Shown: piece by piece, positions 6,966-15,427 of the stretch | Position numbering within the stretch: position 1 is the stretch's first letter | Layout of the letters: each line of letters begins with the position of its first letter | Source: Hadesarchaea archaeon | GTDB taxonomy: Archaea; Hadarchaeota; Hadarchaeia; Hadarchaeales; Hadarchaeaceae | DNA length: 17,590 bases | Reading direction: 5' to 3' | Assembly: GCA_014361095.1 (NCBI GenBank) | Contig: JACIWF010000014.1 | Location: 1-17,590, forward strand | Notes under the pieces: model-generated | Database searches by the model: none | What the model was told of the DNA's origin: nothing | What the model saw: the letters and a program-made list of their open reading frames with translations, nothing else | Made by a program: the position numbers and the translations under genes

Positions 6966-7714
6966 GCCTTGAAAGTCTGATGCTGGAGCTGGCCGAGTTC
7001 GGTGCCATTATTCTGGGCACCTTTGTCGTCGCCAAAATTTTCAGTTTAGTTGTCCGCAGTGTGTTCAGAAATTGGGTGCCCACAGTTAGATCACATATCC
7101 AGAAGCTGGTTTCAGTCGCCGTTTGGGTCGTCGGTCTGGTCTTCGCCTTCCAGCAGCTTGGCGTCAGGCTTGATTTTTTGCTCCTGATACTGGGATTGAT
7201 CGGACTGGGAGTACTGATAGCGGTTAAGGATACGCTGGCAAACGTCGGTGCCAAATATTTTTCTGATGTCTATGTGCCGTTTAAGGTTGGAGATATCATC
7301 AAGGTAGCTGGCAGCACGGGAAAGGTCATTGAGATCAATCCGATAACAACGGTTCTGCTGACAAAGAAGGAAGAACTGGTTTCAGTTCCCAACTCCATAT
7401 TTCTCAGGGAAAAACTGAGGAACATCACCCCACACGTCTGGAGGGAGATACTGGTTCCGATAACCATCGACAGCAAAATTGATTTGCCTGAGTTCGAGAG
7501 CGAGGTGCTCAGGGCGTGCAATAAGATTAGAAAATACCTTGACGAGCGCTTCCCGCCAGTTTTAACAGTGAAGAGCAGGAACCAGAAGTCGGTGAGCTTG
7601 ATTTTGACGTTGATGGTAAAAGATCCCGATAAAAAGAGCGAGATTGTCGAGGAGATAAACAAGAAAATTTTCGAAATAGAGCATAGAATGGTGCAGGCAT
7701 CGCAGCGCAAATGA
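6962..7714 (+). CDS. short MscS-type mechanosensitive channel
   Basis: This is a 250-residue membrane protein of the small-conductance mechanosensitive channel family. Hydrophobic segments fall at about residues 9-28, 44-66 and 68-90. The last is the pore helix and leads into the signature VPFKVGDIIKV, and PNSIF follows in the beta domain. A cytoplasmic alpha-beta domain runs to the end. Three transmembrane helices is the minimal MscS layout. The ATG overlaps the glycosyltransferase stop as ATGA, so the channel is probably translated together with a probable osmolyte-making enzyme. The expected role is release of solutes when osmolarity drops. The gene faces a second, longer MscS gene tail to tail. 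Confidence 0.9.
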   Translation: MSLESLMLELAEFGAIILGTFVVAKIFSLVVRSVFRNWVPTVRSHIQKLVSVAVWVVGLVFAFQQLGVRLDFLLLILGLIGLGVLIAVKDTLANVGAKYFSDVYVPFKVGDIIKVAGSTGKVIEINPITTVLLTKKEELVSVPNSIFLREKLRNITPHVWREILVPITIDSKIDLPEFESEVLRACNKIRKYLDERFPPVLTVKSRNQKSVSLILTLMVKDPDKKSEIVEEINKKIFEIEHRMVQASQRK

Positions 7715-7763
7715 TGCTTAGAGTGTTGTTTTCGTTGCCTAGAACACCGGCCCAGTGGTGGAC
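7715..7763. other. convergent gap between the two mscS genes
   Basis: These 49 bases lie between the stops of two converging channel genes. GTGTT and AACAC (around 7722 and 7743) could pair across a 15-nt loop, and short T-runs flank it. I see no clear terminator. Confidence 0.3.
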
Positions 7764-8801
7764 CTAGTTTTTGCCCCTCTCTAAATATACTGTCCTTATC
7801 GGGAACGGTATCACAATTCCCTCTTCCTGGTATCTTTTGTGCAGGGCCTTGATGAACTCGTGTGTTACCAGGTACCTGTCCGTGTATTCCCTCGCTCGCA
7901 GGATCACCGTGAAGTTAATGCTGAAATCACTGAAAGTATGATACCGGATAAAAGGCTCGAATTCTGGCACGCCCCCCTTAACTTTTTTCATGATCTCCTT
8001 GGCCACTTCAATAGTCACCCTTTCCACCTTTTCCAGATCGCTGTCGTAGCTCACCCCCACCTGAACCAGAACCGACATTTCCGGCGCTGGCTGGTAGTAA
8101 TCGATGACAATTGATCCTGCCAGCTTGGAGTTGGGCACGGTGATGATGTTGTTTGGAAGCTCCCTGATTTTGGTGCTTCTCCAGCCGATGTCGACCACGT
8201 AGCCCTCTTGACCGGTCTCGATCTTGATGTAGTCCCCCACCTTGAATGGCTTGTCCGTCATCAGGTACACCCCAGCGAAAAACTGGGAAAGGGTCTCCTG
8301 TAGTGCAAAGGCTATCGCGATGCCACCAATGCCCAAACCTGCGACAAGGGCGGTGACATCGATGCCCAGACCGTTGAGAATGAGGATGAAGGCGATGAAG
8401 TATACGATTGCGTTCACTGTTTTTGACAGGATCGGAACCAAGCTTTTCAGATTGGGGCGGGTTACTCCATAATGTCTCAGTATCCTGGTTATTGTCCTAA
8501 CAGCCGCCATTGTTGCGATCAGAACTATGAGCACGTAGCTGATGATCGGCAGATATTGCTCGATCATGTCCTGATAAAAGGGAACCCTGGTCAAGGCGAA
8601 GCTAGTCCCGAGAATCAGAAATATCAGGACGATGGGGGTCTTGATAGCACCGAGGATGATGTCGTCTAACTCGGTCTTTGTCTTCCGCGCCAATCTGGCC
8701 ACGTAGACGCTCAGCACAACTCTCAACACATATCCGCAGACGAGCGTGACCGCAAAGATCAGGATGGGATCTAAAACTCTCCAGATTTCTTCCAAGGTCA
8801 T
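7764..8801 (-). CDS. MscS-type mechanosensitive channel, five-helix form
   Basis: This is a 345-residue MscS-family channel, longer than its neighbour. About five hydrophobic segments precede the Gly/Ala-rich pore helix AGLGIGGIAIAFALQETLSQ, then DKPFKVGDYIKI and the beta-domain motif ITVPNSKL. The C-terminal domain is complete and ends in a short charged tail. It is similar in plan to the archaeal MscMJ channels. The start is ATG at 8801, because GGGTG lies 5 nt upstream of it. The adjacent TTG at 8804 is too close to that site. It diverges from otsB across a short AT-rich gap and converges on the shorter mscS, so both channels and both solute genes are physically linked. Confidence 0.92.
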   Translation of the reverse strand: MTLEEIWRVLDPILIFAVTLVCGYVLRVVLSVYVARLARKTKTELDDIILGAIKTPIVLIFLILGTSFALTRVPFYQDMIEQYLPIISYVLIVLIATMAAVRTITRILRHYGVTRPNLKSLVPILSKTVNAIVYFIAFILILNGLGIDVTALVAGLGIGGIAIAFALQETLSQFFAGVYLMTDKPFKVGDYIKIETGQEGYVVDIGWRSTKIRELPNNIITVPNSKLAGSIVIDYYQPAPEMSVLVQVGVSYDSDLEKVERVTIEVAKEIMKKVKGGVPEFEPFIRYHTFSDFSINFTVILRAREYTDRYLVTHEFIKALHKRYQEEGIVIPFPIRTVYLERGKN

Positions 8802-8839
8802 CAAGGCACCCTTTGGTTGAGATGAAATAAATTATTAGG

Positions 8840-8847
8840 TTTATAAA
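8840..8847. promoter_or_regulatory. symmetric TATA box shared by mscS (-) and otsB (+)
   Basis: TTTATAAA is its own reverse complement and sits in the AT-rich gap between divergent genes. Read on +, transcription would begin near 8870, almost at the otsB ATG (8876), giving a nearly leaderless message. Read on -, it would begin near 8818 and give a leader of about 17 nt containing GGGTG. One box could serve both genes. Confidence 0.45.
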
Positions 8848-8875
8848 ATATAACCATAACTGTGTGCTGATTGTC

Positions 8876-9643
8876 ATGAGGCATCTGTGGGTTATTTTAG
8901 ATTCTTTGAAGAAAAATCCAGACCTGTTCTGGTTTCTGGATTACGATGGGACGCTAACTCCAATTGTCTCGGAGCCGGAAAAGGCGGTCTTGGATTCCGA
9001 GACGAGAGAATTATTGGGCGCTTTGGCCAGGAAATTCAAAGTCGCGGTGATAAGCGGCAGGAGGCTCCAAGAGTTGAAGAAGCTGGTCTCGCTTGGGAAG
9101 ATATACTATGCGGGCAATCATGGTCTTGAGATCAGCGGACCAGGAGGCAGTTTTGTCTTACCCCAGGTCGCACGAGTTCGCCCGACAGTTTCGAGAATAT
9201 GTCGGGAGCTGCAGAATGGGCTTGAGGGCATAGCCGGCACTATCGTCGAAAACAAGGGATTAACGGCAAGCCTTCATTACAGGAATGTAGCACCGGGGGA
9301 GGTTGCCAGAGTAAAGAAAATTTTTGACAGCATTGTCCGCCCCTATGTTGACTCCGGTTCGGTAAGGATAACCAAGGGCAGTAGGGTTTGGGAGATAAGG
9401 CCAAATTATGATTGGGATAAGGGGAAGGCGGTGAATTGGATATTAAAAAATTCGGATCCAAAGGGAAAACTTTTACCCATTTACCTCGGCGATGACAGAA
9501 CCGATGAGGATGCATTCGTTGCACTTAGAGGGAGAGGGATAACGGTGTTGGTGACGAAAAATCGGCGAAGGACAAACGCGGAATTTTATCTGAGGGGCGT
9601 TGAAGAAGTTAAAATTCTTTTAAGAAACTTTGCCAGCGTCTGA
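8876..9643 (+). CDS. otsB: trehalose-6-phosphate phosphatase (OtsB type, HAD superfamily)
   Basis: This is a 255-residue phosphatase that would remove phosphate from trehalose 6-phosphate. HAD motif I is FLDYDGTLTP with nucleophile D22 and general acid D24. Motif II is the serine of VISGR, motif III lies in the KGKAVNWIL region, and motif IV is YLGDDRTDEDAF with D206 and D207. YAGNHGLEI, typical of OtsB, is also present. The length is normal for the family. ATG 8876 is chosen because the TATA box at 8840 places the transcript start after GTG 8864. It pairs functionally with the glycosyltransferase at 5565. The substrate could be a related glycosyl phosphate if that enzyme does not make trehalose phosphate. 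Codon use is AT-rich in the second half. Confidence 0.88.
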   Translation: MRHLWVILDSLKKNPDLFWFLDYDGTLTPIVSEPEKAVLDSETRELLGALARKFKVAVISGRRLQELKKLVSLGKIYYAGNHGLEISGPGGSFVLPQVARVRPTVSRICRELQNGLEGIAGTIVENKGLTASLHYRNVAPGEVARVKKIFDSIVRPYVDSGSVRITKGSRVWEIRPNYDWDKGKAVNWILKNSDPKGKLLPIYLGDDRTDEDAFVALRGRGITVLVTKNRRRTNAEFYLRGVEEVKILLRNFASV

Positions 9644-9706
9644 GGTTGGTGACTCGGGAATAATGGCTGGGTTTTTACCAAGAGCAGAAGTTATGGCTGT
9701 CGGATT
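9644..9706. other. convergent gap between otsB and rfcS
   Basis: A short spacer between convergent stops. A GTTTTTACC tract near 9671 is the only T-run and may end otsB transcription. Nothing else is evident. Confidence 0.3.
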
Positions 9707-10675
9707 TCATTTCATTTTGGCACCGATGAGGCCGAAGTGCGCCAGCATTGCTTCGAGCTGAATCCTCTCGTTGGCACCTTGGACCAGCCTGAAGGAGAAC
9801 TCCCCGATTTTGTCCAGAATTTCCACCTTGATGCTCTCCGGCATCTTCAGGTTGAAGACCTCACGGTGGACCTGCTCGATGATGTCCTCGCCGGCCAGCC
9901 CTCTGTCGATGAGCAGCTCCTGCAGCTTTGTCCTGGCCTCCTCGAACTTTCCGCTGAGGGCCAGCTCCAGCATCTGCCGGACCTCCTCGGGCTTCGCCGC
10001 TGCGCTGACCTCATAAACGGTCTTCTCGGTCACCTTCTTGCTCAGCGCCGCGGCGGCCTGGAGGATATTTATCGCCTTTCTCAGGTCGCCCTCGCTCAGG
10101 TAGGTTATCGCCTGAACGGCCTCCGGCGTCACCGTGAGCTTCTCCTCTTTGGCTATTCTCCTGAACATCTGTTCGATGTCCTTCTCCGTCAGGCGCCTGA
10201 ACCTGAAGACGGCGCATCGGGATTGTATGGGCTCGATGATGCGACTGGAGTAATTGCAGTCGAGGATGAAGCGCGTCGTGTGGGTGAACATCTCCATCGT
10301 CCGGCGCAGGGCATTCTGGGCATCGGCCGTAAGTGCGTCGCTTTCGTCCAGAAGAATTATCTTGTAGGGGAAGTCGCCTATGGGTCTCGTTCTGGCGTAA
10401 TCCTTCACCTTGGTCCTGATAGTGTCTATACCGCGCTCATCGCTCGCATTGAGTTCGAGCATGTTCTGGCGCCACCCCTCACCGAAGAGTTCCCTCGCGA
10501 TGCAGAGCGCGGCCGTGGTCTTTCCGGTGCCAGCAGGTCCGGCGAAAAGGAGGTTGGGCAGTGATTTTTTCTCCACGAAACTCTTCAGCCGGGTGACTAT
10601 TTCTTCCTGCCCCACCATTTCGTCAAGCTTTTGCGGGCGATATTTTTCCACCCAGATCTCATCCGCTTCAGCCAT
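9707..10675 (-). CDS. rfcS: replication factor C small subunit (clamp loader)
   Basis: This is a 322-residue AAA+ subunit of the archaeal clamp loader, which loads the PCNA sliding clamp onto primed DNA. The N-terminus has the RFC box WVEKYRPQKLDEMVGQ. Walker A is GPAGTGKT (residues 46-53), Walker B is ILLDESDAL, and the SRC arginine-finger motif is in QSRCAVFRFRRL. The C-terminal collar helices follow. The gene is unbroken, with no intein, although RfcS of some archaea carries one at the ATPase motifs. ATG 10675 is preferred over ATG 10684 because GGGATGAT lies a few bases before it, the same sequence seen before trkA. The large subunit (RfcL) is not adjacent. Confidence 0.96.
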   Translation of the reverse strand: MAEADEIWVEKYRPQKLDEMVGQEEIVTRLKSFVEKKSLPNLLFAGPAGTGKTTAALCIARELFGEGWRQNMLELNASDERGIDTIRTKVKDYARTRPIGDFPYKIILLDESDALTADAQNALRRTMEMFTHTTRFILDCNYSSRIIEPIQSRCAVFRFRRLTEKDIEQMFRRIAKEEKLTVTPEAVQAITYLSEGDLRKAINILQAAAALSKKVTEKTVYEVSAAAKPEEVRQMLELALSGKFEEARTKLQELLIDRGLAGEDIIEQVHREVFNLKMPESIKVEILDKIGEFSFRLVQGANERIQLEAMLAHFGLIGAKMK

Positions 10676-10684
10676 GAGAATCAT

Positions 10685-10824
10685 CCCGAGTGTTTTTTCA
10701 TCTTTTCCTGTTAAATCACTTTAGGAGCGATAGCCAGAAGAAGGATTTTGTTGACCATCACCAATTTTAGAAACTTTCAGCGAGATTTTTAGGAGCCAAT
10801 CATAATTACTTTCAGGTTGATGAC
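10685..10824. promoter_or_regulatory. divergent promoter region between rfcS and ileS
   Basis: On the minus strand GATTTAAC (10717-10710) lies about 38 bases before the rfcS start. On the plus strand TTTTTAG (10786-10792) lies about 35 bases before the ileS ATG, and GGTTGATGAC precedes that ATG as a ribosome-binding sequence. Both boxes are weak matches chosen mainly by spacing. Confidence 0.35.
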
Positions 10825-13800
10825 ATGATCCAGCCGGCAGCAAAGGTCTACGATGCCAAGAAGGCCGAGCGTGAGGTGCAGGAGTGGTGGCTTTCTGCAG
10901 AGATCTATGAGAAGGTGAAGAAGTCGCGAGAGGGAGCGAGCCCGTGGTATTTTTTGGACGGGCCCCCTTACGCCAGCGGCAACATTCACCTGGGAACAGC
11001 CTGGAACAAGATAATCAAGGACGCGGTCATCAGATACAAGACCATGTGTGGGCTGAACGTCCGCCGTCAGCCCGGCTGGGATTGCCACGGTCTGCCGATT
11101 GAGGTCAAGGTCGAGGAGCTGCTGGGGATCAGGTCCAAGAAGGACATTGAGCAGAAGATCGGGGTTGAGGCCTTCGTTGAGCAGTGCAAGAAGTGGGCCA
11201 GCGACCACGTCAGGATCATGACCGAGCAGTTCAAGGATCTTGGGGTCTGGATGGATTGGGATGACCCCTACATCACCTTCAAGAGGGATTACATCGAGTC
11301 CGCCTGGTGGACGCTCAAGAAGGCCTACGAGCGGGGGCTGGTCAGAAAGGATCTGAGGGTGATCCACTGGTGTCCCCGCTGCGAAACGGCTCTGGCCGAG
11401 CATGAGGTCAGGGGCGAATACCAGAACGTCAGCGATCCCTCCCTCTACGTTAGGTTCAGGCTCCGCGATCGTCCCAAGGAATACCTGCTGGTCTGGACGA
11501 CTACCCCATGGACCCTTCCCGCCGATCTCGCCGTCTGCGTCAATCCCGATTATGATTATTCCGAAGTTGAGATTGGCGGTGATATCTACATCATGGCCAC
11601 GGCGCTTGTGGAGAAGGTAATGAAGGACCTGGGCATCAGCGACTATCGTGAGGTGAGCTCGGTAAAGGGGGTTTCCCTCGAGGGAATTCAGTATGAGCAT
11701 CCGCTGCTGGAGGAGGTTCCCCGGCAGAGGGATTTTGTTGGGCACCACCGCGTCATCCTCGGCCACCACGTGACGCTCGATGAAGGGACCGGATGCGTTC
11801 ACACGGCCCCAGGGCATGGTGAGGAGGACTTTGAGGTAGGATCAAGATATGGGCTGCCGGTTTTCAGCCCGGTTGGCCCGGACGGCAGATTTACTGAGGA
11901 GGCGGGAAAATACGCCGGGATGTTTGTAAAAGAGGCGGATCGGGTGATTCTGGATGATCTGCAGAAAAAAGGCTTGCTTGTTAAATACGGCACCGTGGTG
12001 CACCAGTATCCCCACTGCTGGAGATGTCAGTCGCCGCTTCTCTTCCGGGCCACCGAGCAGTGGTTCCTAAAGGTCGGGGAGATAAAGTCGAGCATAATTC
12101 AGAAGAACGCGGAGAAGGTGAAGTGGGTCCCCGGCTGGGCCACGATCCGTTATGCGAATGGTGTGGAGTCGGTGGGCGACTGGTGCATCTCCCGCCAGCG
12201 CTATTGGGGAATACCGCTTCCCATCTGGATCTGTGATCAGTGTAAGAATATGGTGGTGGTGGGAAGCCTGGAGGAGCTTTCTGCCCTCTCGCTGCAGCCC
12301 CTGGGCGATATTGACCTCCACCGCCCCCATGTTGACCGCGTGGAAGTTAAGTGTCCTCAATGTGGTGGGGTTGCTAGACGGGTGCCGGATGTTCTTGATG
12401 TCTGGTTTGACTCTGGCATAGCTTCGTGGGCCAGTCTGGGATATCCCAAGCGTGAGGAGCTTTTCAAACAGATCTGGCCCAGCGACTTTATCACGGAAGG
12501 TGAAGACCAGGTAACCAAGTGGTTCTACAGCCAGCAGGTCGTTTCCATCGCTGCCTTCGGTGAGGTTCCCTACAAGAGGGTGCTGATGCACGGCTTTGCC
12601 CTCGATGAAAAGGGGCGAAAGATGTCGAAGTCGCTGGGAAATGTGGTTAATCCTGAGGACGTCATCAGGAGGAACGGTGTCGATGTCCTCCGCCTCTACA
12701 TCCTCGGAGCCAACCCACCCTGGGAAGACCTGAAGTTCAGCTGGAAGAGCCTTGAAGTTGTCCAAAAGATGATGGGGGTGCTCTGGAACGTTCATGTCTT
12801 TGCCACCACCTACATGTCCCTCGACGAATTTGATCCCAGGAAAGTTGATCTGGGAAGGGTGAGCGCCAGCCTGATGCCGGAGGACCTGTGGATGATCTCC
12901 AGGATTAACAGCGTCGCTCGGGAGGTGACCCAGGCGATGGAGGACCTCAACCTCCACAGCGCGGTCAGATCCATCTCCAACTTTGTCCTTGAGGATCTCA
13001 GCCGGTGGTACGTCCGCTTGGTCCGTGAGCGGGTCTGGATTGAGAAGGAGGATCCGAAGAAGCTCGCGGCCTATGTGGTTCTCTATCAGGCCATGCATGT
13101 TTTGGTGAGGCTGCTGGCTCCGTTTGCCCCTCACATCAGCGAAGTAATCTATCGCGACCTGGTCAAGTCAGCCGACCCCAGCAGCCCGGAGAGCGTTCAT
13201 ATGTTGCCTTGGCCGTCGGTTGACGAGGGCGCGATAAATACTGGGCTTGAGGAGGGCATGAGGATAGCCCGGGCCTTTGTGGAAGCCGGGGCTTCACTTC
13301 GACAGCAGCACCGGATCAAGCTCCGGTGGCCGGTGAACAAGGTCTCAATTCAAGTCGACTCGGAGGAAATTCTCGACAAGATTAAAGATCTTCGTGAACT
13401 GCTGCAGAATCAGCTGAACTGCAAGGAGCTGGTCCTCTTGGGCCCGCGCGAAAGACCTGGTGAGCTTGAGATACAGTTCAGGGTGGATGAGGAGCAGTTC
13501 AGGCAGAGGTTTGGTGGGCTCGCGGAGAGGGCGATGGAGCAGGTTAGGAGCATGGACGCCGGAAGGCTGTTCGAGGAGCTGAATCTTCATGGCTTCGTTG
13601 GCCTGCAGTTTGACGGGTACAAGCTCAGCGTTCCTAAAGGTCTGATAGCATTTGAGGAGAAACCAACGGAAGGAGTTGCCTTTATCCAGACTGATTTTGG
13701 AAAGCTGCTCATGGACACAAAGCTGACCCCGGAGCTGGAGGCGGAGTCGATGGCGCGGGAGCTGGTCAGAAGGCTGCAGATGATGCGCAAGGAGATGGAG

Positions 13801-14016
13801 CTGGGAATGGAGGAGAGGGTCGATGTGGTCGTCGGGGTGGGCAAGGGCGAGGATCTTGAGCGGCTGAGCACACAGCAGGATTACATCTGCAGAGAGGTCC
13901 GCGTGAGAAATCTGCGCCTCTGTCTTTTGAATGATGTGGCCGGCGAGGGGTATTTGAAGGACTGGAACATCGACGGAGAAAACTTCAGGATGCTGGTGAG
14001 ACGGGTTGCCTCTTAA
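10825..14016 (+). CDS. ileS: isoleucyl-tRNA synthetase
   Basis: This is a 1063-residue class I synthetase that charges tRNA-Ile. The HIGH-type motif is H55-L-G-T58 within PPYASGNIHLGTAWN, and KMSKS is exact at residues 599-603. The CP1 editing domain shows VWTTTPWTLPADLAV and HTAPGHGEEDFEVG, the segments that hydrolyse mischarged Val-tRNA. CDQC and CPQCGG before VPDVLDVWFDSG probably bind zinc. The anticodon-binding domain follows, with a long C-terminal region typical of the archaeal/eukaryotic type. The start is fixed by GGTTGATGAC just upstream and by the family-like N-terminus. It is a complete single gene between rfcS and hmgA. Confidence 0.97.
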   Translation: MIQPAAKVYDAKKAEREVQEWWLSAEIYEKVKKSREGASPWYFLDGPPYASGNIHLGTAWNKIIKDAVIRYKTMCGLNVRRQPGWDCHGLPIEVKVEELLGIRSKKDIEQKIGVEAFVEQCKKWASDHVRIMTEQFKDLGVWMDWDDPYITFKRDYIESAWWTLKKAYERGLVRKDLRVIHWCPRCETALAEHEVRGEYQNVSDPSLYVRFRLRDRPKEYLLVWTTTPWTLPADLAVCVNPDYDYSEVEIGGDIYIMATALVEKVMKDLGISDYREVSSVKGVSLEGIQYEHPLLEEVPRQRDFVGHHRVILGHHVTLDEGTGCVHTAPGHGEEDFEVGSRYGLPVFSPVGPDGRFTEEAGKYAGMFVKEADRVILDDLQKKGLLVKYGTVVHQYPHCWRCQSPLLFRATEQWFLKVGEIKSSIIQKNAEKVKWVPGWATIRYANGVESVGDWCISRQRYWGIPLPIWICDQCKNMVVVGSLEELSALSLQPLGDIDLHRPHVDRVEVKCPQCGGVARRVPDVLDVWFDSGIASWASLGYPKREELFKQIWPSDFITEGEDQVTKWFYSQQVVSIAAFGEVPYKRVLMHGFALDEKGRKMSKSLGNVVNPEDVIRRNGVDVLRLYILGANPPWEDLKFSWKSLEVVQKMMGVLWNVHVFATTYMSLDEFDPRKVDLGRVSASLMPEDLWMISRINSVAREVTQAMEDLNLHSAVRSISNFVLEDLSRWYVRLVRERVWIEKEDPKKLAAYVVLYQAMHVLVRLLAPFAPHISEVIYRDLVKSADPSSPESVHMLPWPSVDEGAINTGLEEGMRIARAFVEAGASLRQQHRIKLRWPVNKVSIQVDSEEILDKIKDLRELLQNQLNCKELVLLGPRERPGELEIQFRVDEEQFRQRFGGLAERAMEQVRSMDAGRLFEELNLHGFVGLQFDGYKLSVPKGLIAFEEKPTEGVAFIQTDFGKLLMDTKLTPELEAESMARELVRRLQMMRKEMELGMEERVDVVVGVGKGEDLERLSTQQDYICREVRVRNLRLCLLNDVAGEGYLKDWNIDGENFRMLVRRVAS

Positions 14017-14054
14017 TTTTCCCGAGCCTCACCCGAAAGTCGCCGTGGTCTACT

Positions 14055-14062
14055 GATATAAG
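14055..14062 (+). promoter_or_regulatory. TATA-like box for hmgA
   Basis: GATATAAG lies 27-34 bases before TTG 14089. A transcript beginning about 25 bases downstream (near 14084) would exclude TTG 14077 as the start. The message would be leaderless or have a very short leader. Confidence 0.45.
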
Positions 14063-14088
14063 TTAGTAATTGCCAGTTGAGATGGGGG

Positions 14089-15363
14089 TTGGATTTGCCG
14101 AGATCGGACATCTCCGGATTTTACCGGTTGAGCCCTGAGGAGAGACTGAAGCTGGTGAAGGAGTTTGCCGGTCTTGATGACGCCGAGGTTGAACTCCTTC
14201 AAAGATCCGGAGGCTTGAGCCTTCAACAGGCCGACCGCATGATCGAGAATGTTATCGGGATCACCTCCTTTCCTGTAGGAATAGCCACCAATTTTCTCAT
14301 CAACGGGAGGGACTATCTCATCCCGATGGTTATTGAGGAGCCCTCGGTGGTGGCCGCCGCCTCTAACGCGGCCAAGATGGCCCGGGTCAGGGGAGGCTTT
14401 CAAACCGAGAGCACCCTGCCGGTGATGATCGGCCAGATACAGCTCGTCGATGTTGAGGACCCAGTGGTCGCCAAGGAGAAGATCATCAGGGAGAGGGGCA
14501 GAATTTTGGCCAAGGCCAACGAGCAGGACCCGGTTCTGGTGAAGCTGGGCGGTGGAGCGGTGGGTCTGGATGTCAGGGTTCTCAGCTCCAGGACCGGACC
14601 GATGGTGATAATCCATCTGCTTGTTGATGTCAGAGATGCCATGGGAGCCAACGTTATCAACACGATGTGTGAGGCGGTCGCTCCGATGATCGAGGAGATC
14701 ACCGGTGGCAGGGTCTTTCTAAGAATAGTTTCCAACCTCGCCGTTCATCGTCTGGCACGCGCGCGGGCGGTTTTCGCCAAGGAAGCGCTCGGCGGTGAGG
14801 AGGTGGTTGATGGAATTCTGAAAGCTTATGAGTTTGCCGCCGCCGATCCATTTCGCTGTGCCACCCACAACAAGGGAATAATGAATGGTGTCATTGCTGT
14901 AGCCCTGGCCACGCTGAACGATACCAGGGCGCTTGAGGCCGGAGCCCACGCTTATGCTGCGATGGGAGGCGGATATCGACCGCTGAGCCACTGGAGCCGG
15001 ACTCCGGAGGGAGATCTTGCCGGCAGCATCGAGCTCCCGGTGGCGGTGGGCGTCATCGGCGGTGCCACTGCGGTTCATCCCATCGCCAAGATCTGTCGCA
15101 AGATACTCGGCATGCCCTCGGCCAGGCAGCTGGGGGAGATAATGGCGGCGGTGGGCTTGGCCAATAACCTGGCGGCGATGCGGGCGCTGGCGACTGAGGG
15201 CATTCAGGCCGGCCACCTCAAGTTGCATGCCAAGAACATCGCGGTGACGGCCGGAGCCGAGGGGGAGTTCATTGATATTGTGGCCCGAAGGATGATTGAG
15301 GAGAAAAAGGTCAGTTACGACCGGGCAGTAGCCATTCTCAAAGAACTTAAATCACAATCATAG
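14089..15363 (+). CDS. hmgA: HMG-CoA reductase, class II (Pseudomonas mevalonii type)
   Basis: This 424-residue enzyme interconverts HMG-CoA and mevalonate, the committed step to archaeal isoprenoid lipids. It is the class II form, as shown by ENVIG followed by FLINGRDYLIPMVIEEPSV, DVRDAMGANVINTM, THNKGIMNG, NDTRALEAGAHAYA and ATEGIQAGH. Aligned from memory with the P. mevalonii enzyme, the catalytic set is E84, K262, D278 and H376. D147 in NEQDPVL matches the aspartate linked to NADH preference there. TTG 14089 or TTG 14095 is likely; GGGGG precedes the latter, and TTG 14077 lies upstream of the probable transcript start. Class II enzymes are mainly bacterial, and those in some archaea such as Archaeoglobus are attributed to transfer. 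RPA follows after 64 nt. Confidence 0.95.
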   Translation: MDLPRSDISGFYRLSPEERLKLVKEFAGLDDAEVELLQRSGGLSLQQADRMIENVIGITSFPVGIATNFLINGRDYLIPMVIEEPSVVAAASNAAKMARVRGGFQTESTLPVMIGQIQLVDVEDPVVAKEKIIRERGRILAKANEQDPVLVKLGGGAVGLDVRVLSSRTGPMVIIHLLVDVRDAMGANVINTMCEAVAPMIEEITGGRVFLRIVSNLAVHRLARARAVFAKEALGGEEVVDGILKAYEFAAADPFRCATHNKGIMNGVIAVALATLNDTRALEAGAHAYAAMGGGYRPLSHWSRTPEGDLAGSIELPVAVGVIGGATAVHPIAKICRKILGMPSARQLGEIMAAVGLANNLAAMRALATEGIQAGHLKLHAKNIAVTAGAEGEFIDIVARRMIEEKKVSYDRAVAILKELKSQS

Positions 15364-15384
15364 TTTGTGCACTTCCAAAAATAT

Positions 15385-15391
15385 CTATAAG
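15385..15391 (+). promoter_or_regulatory. TATA-like box for the RPA gene
   Basis: CTATAAG lies 37-43 bases before ATG 15428. A transcript start about 25 bases downstream falls near 15412-15416, after TTG 15365, which would otherwise extend the protein by 21 residues. Confidence 0.45.
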
Positions 15392-15427
15392 TTTGAAGAA
15401 AGAGTTCTTTCGGGGCTGGACGTGGAG

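Noticed and set aside
12067..13134. 355-residue minus-strand frame within ileS, and similar long antisense frames over rfcS, topA and the first part of ileS
   Set aside because: These are open because of the codon bias of the confident genes opposite them, and the translations show no family motifs.
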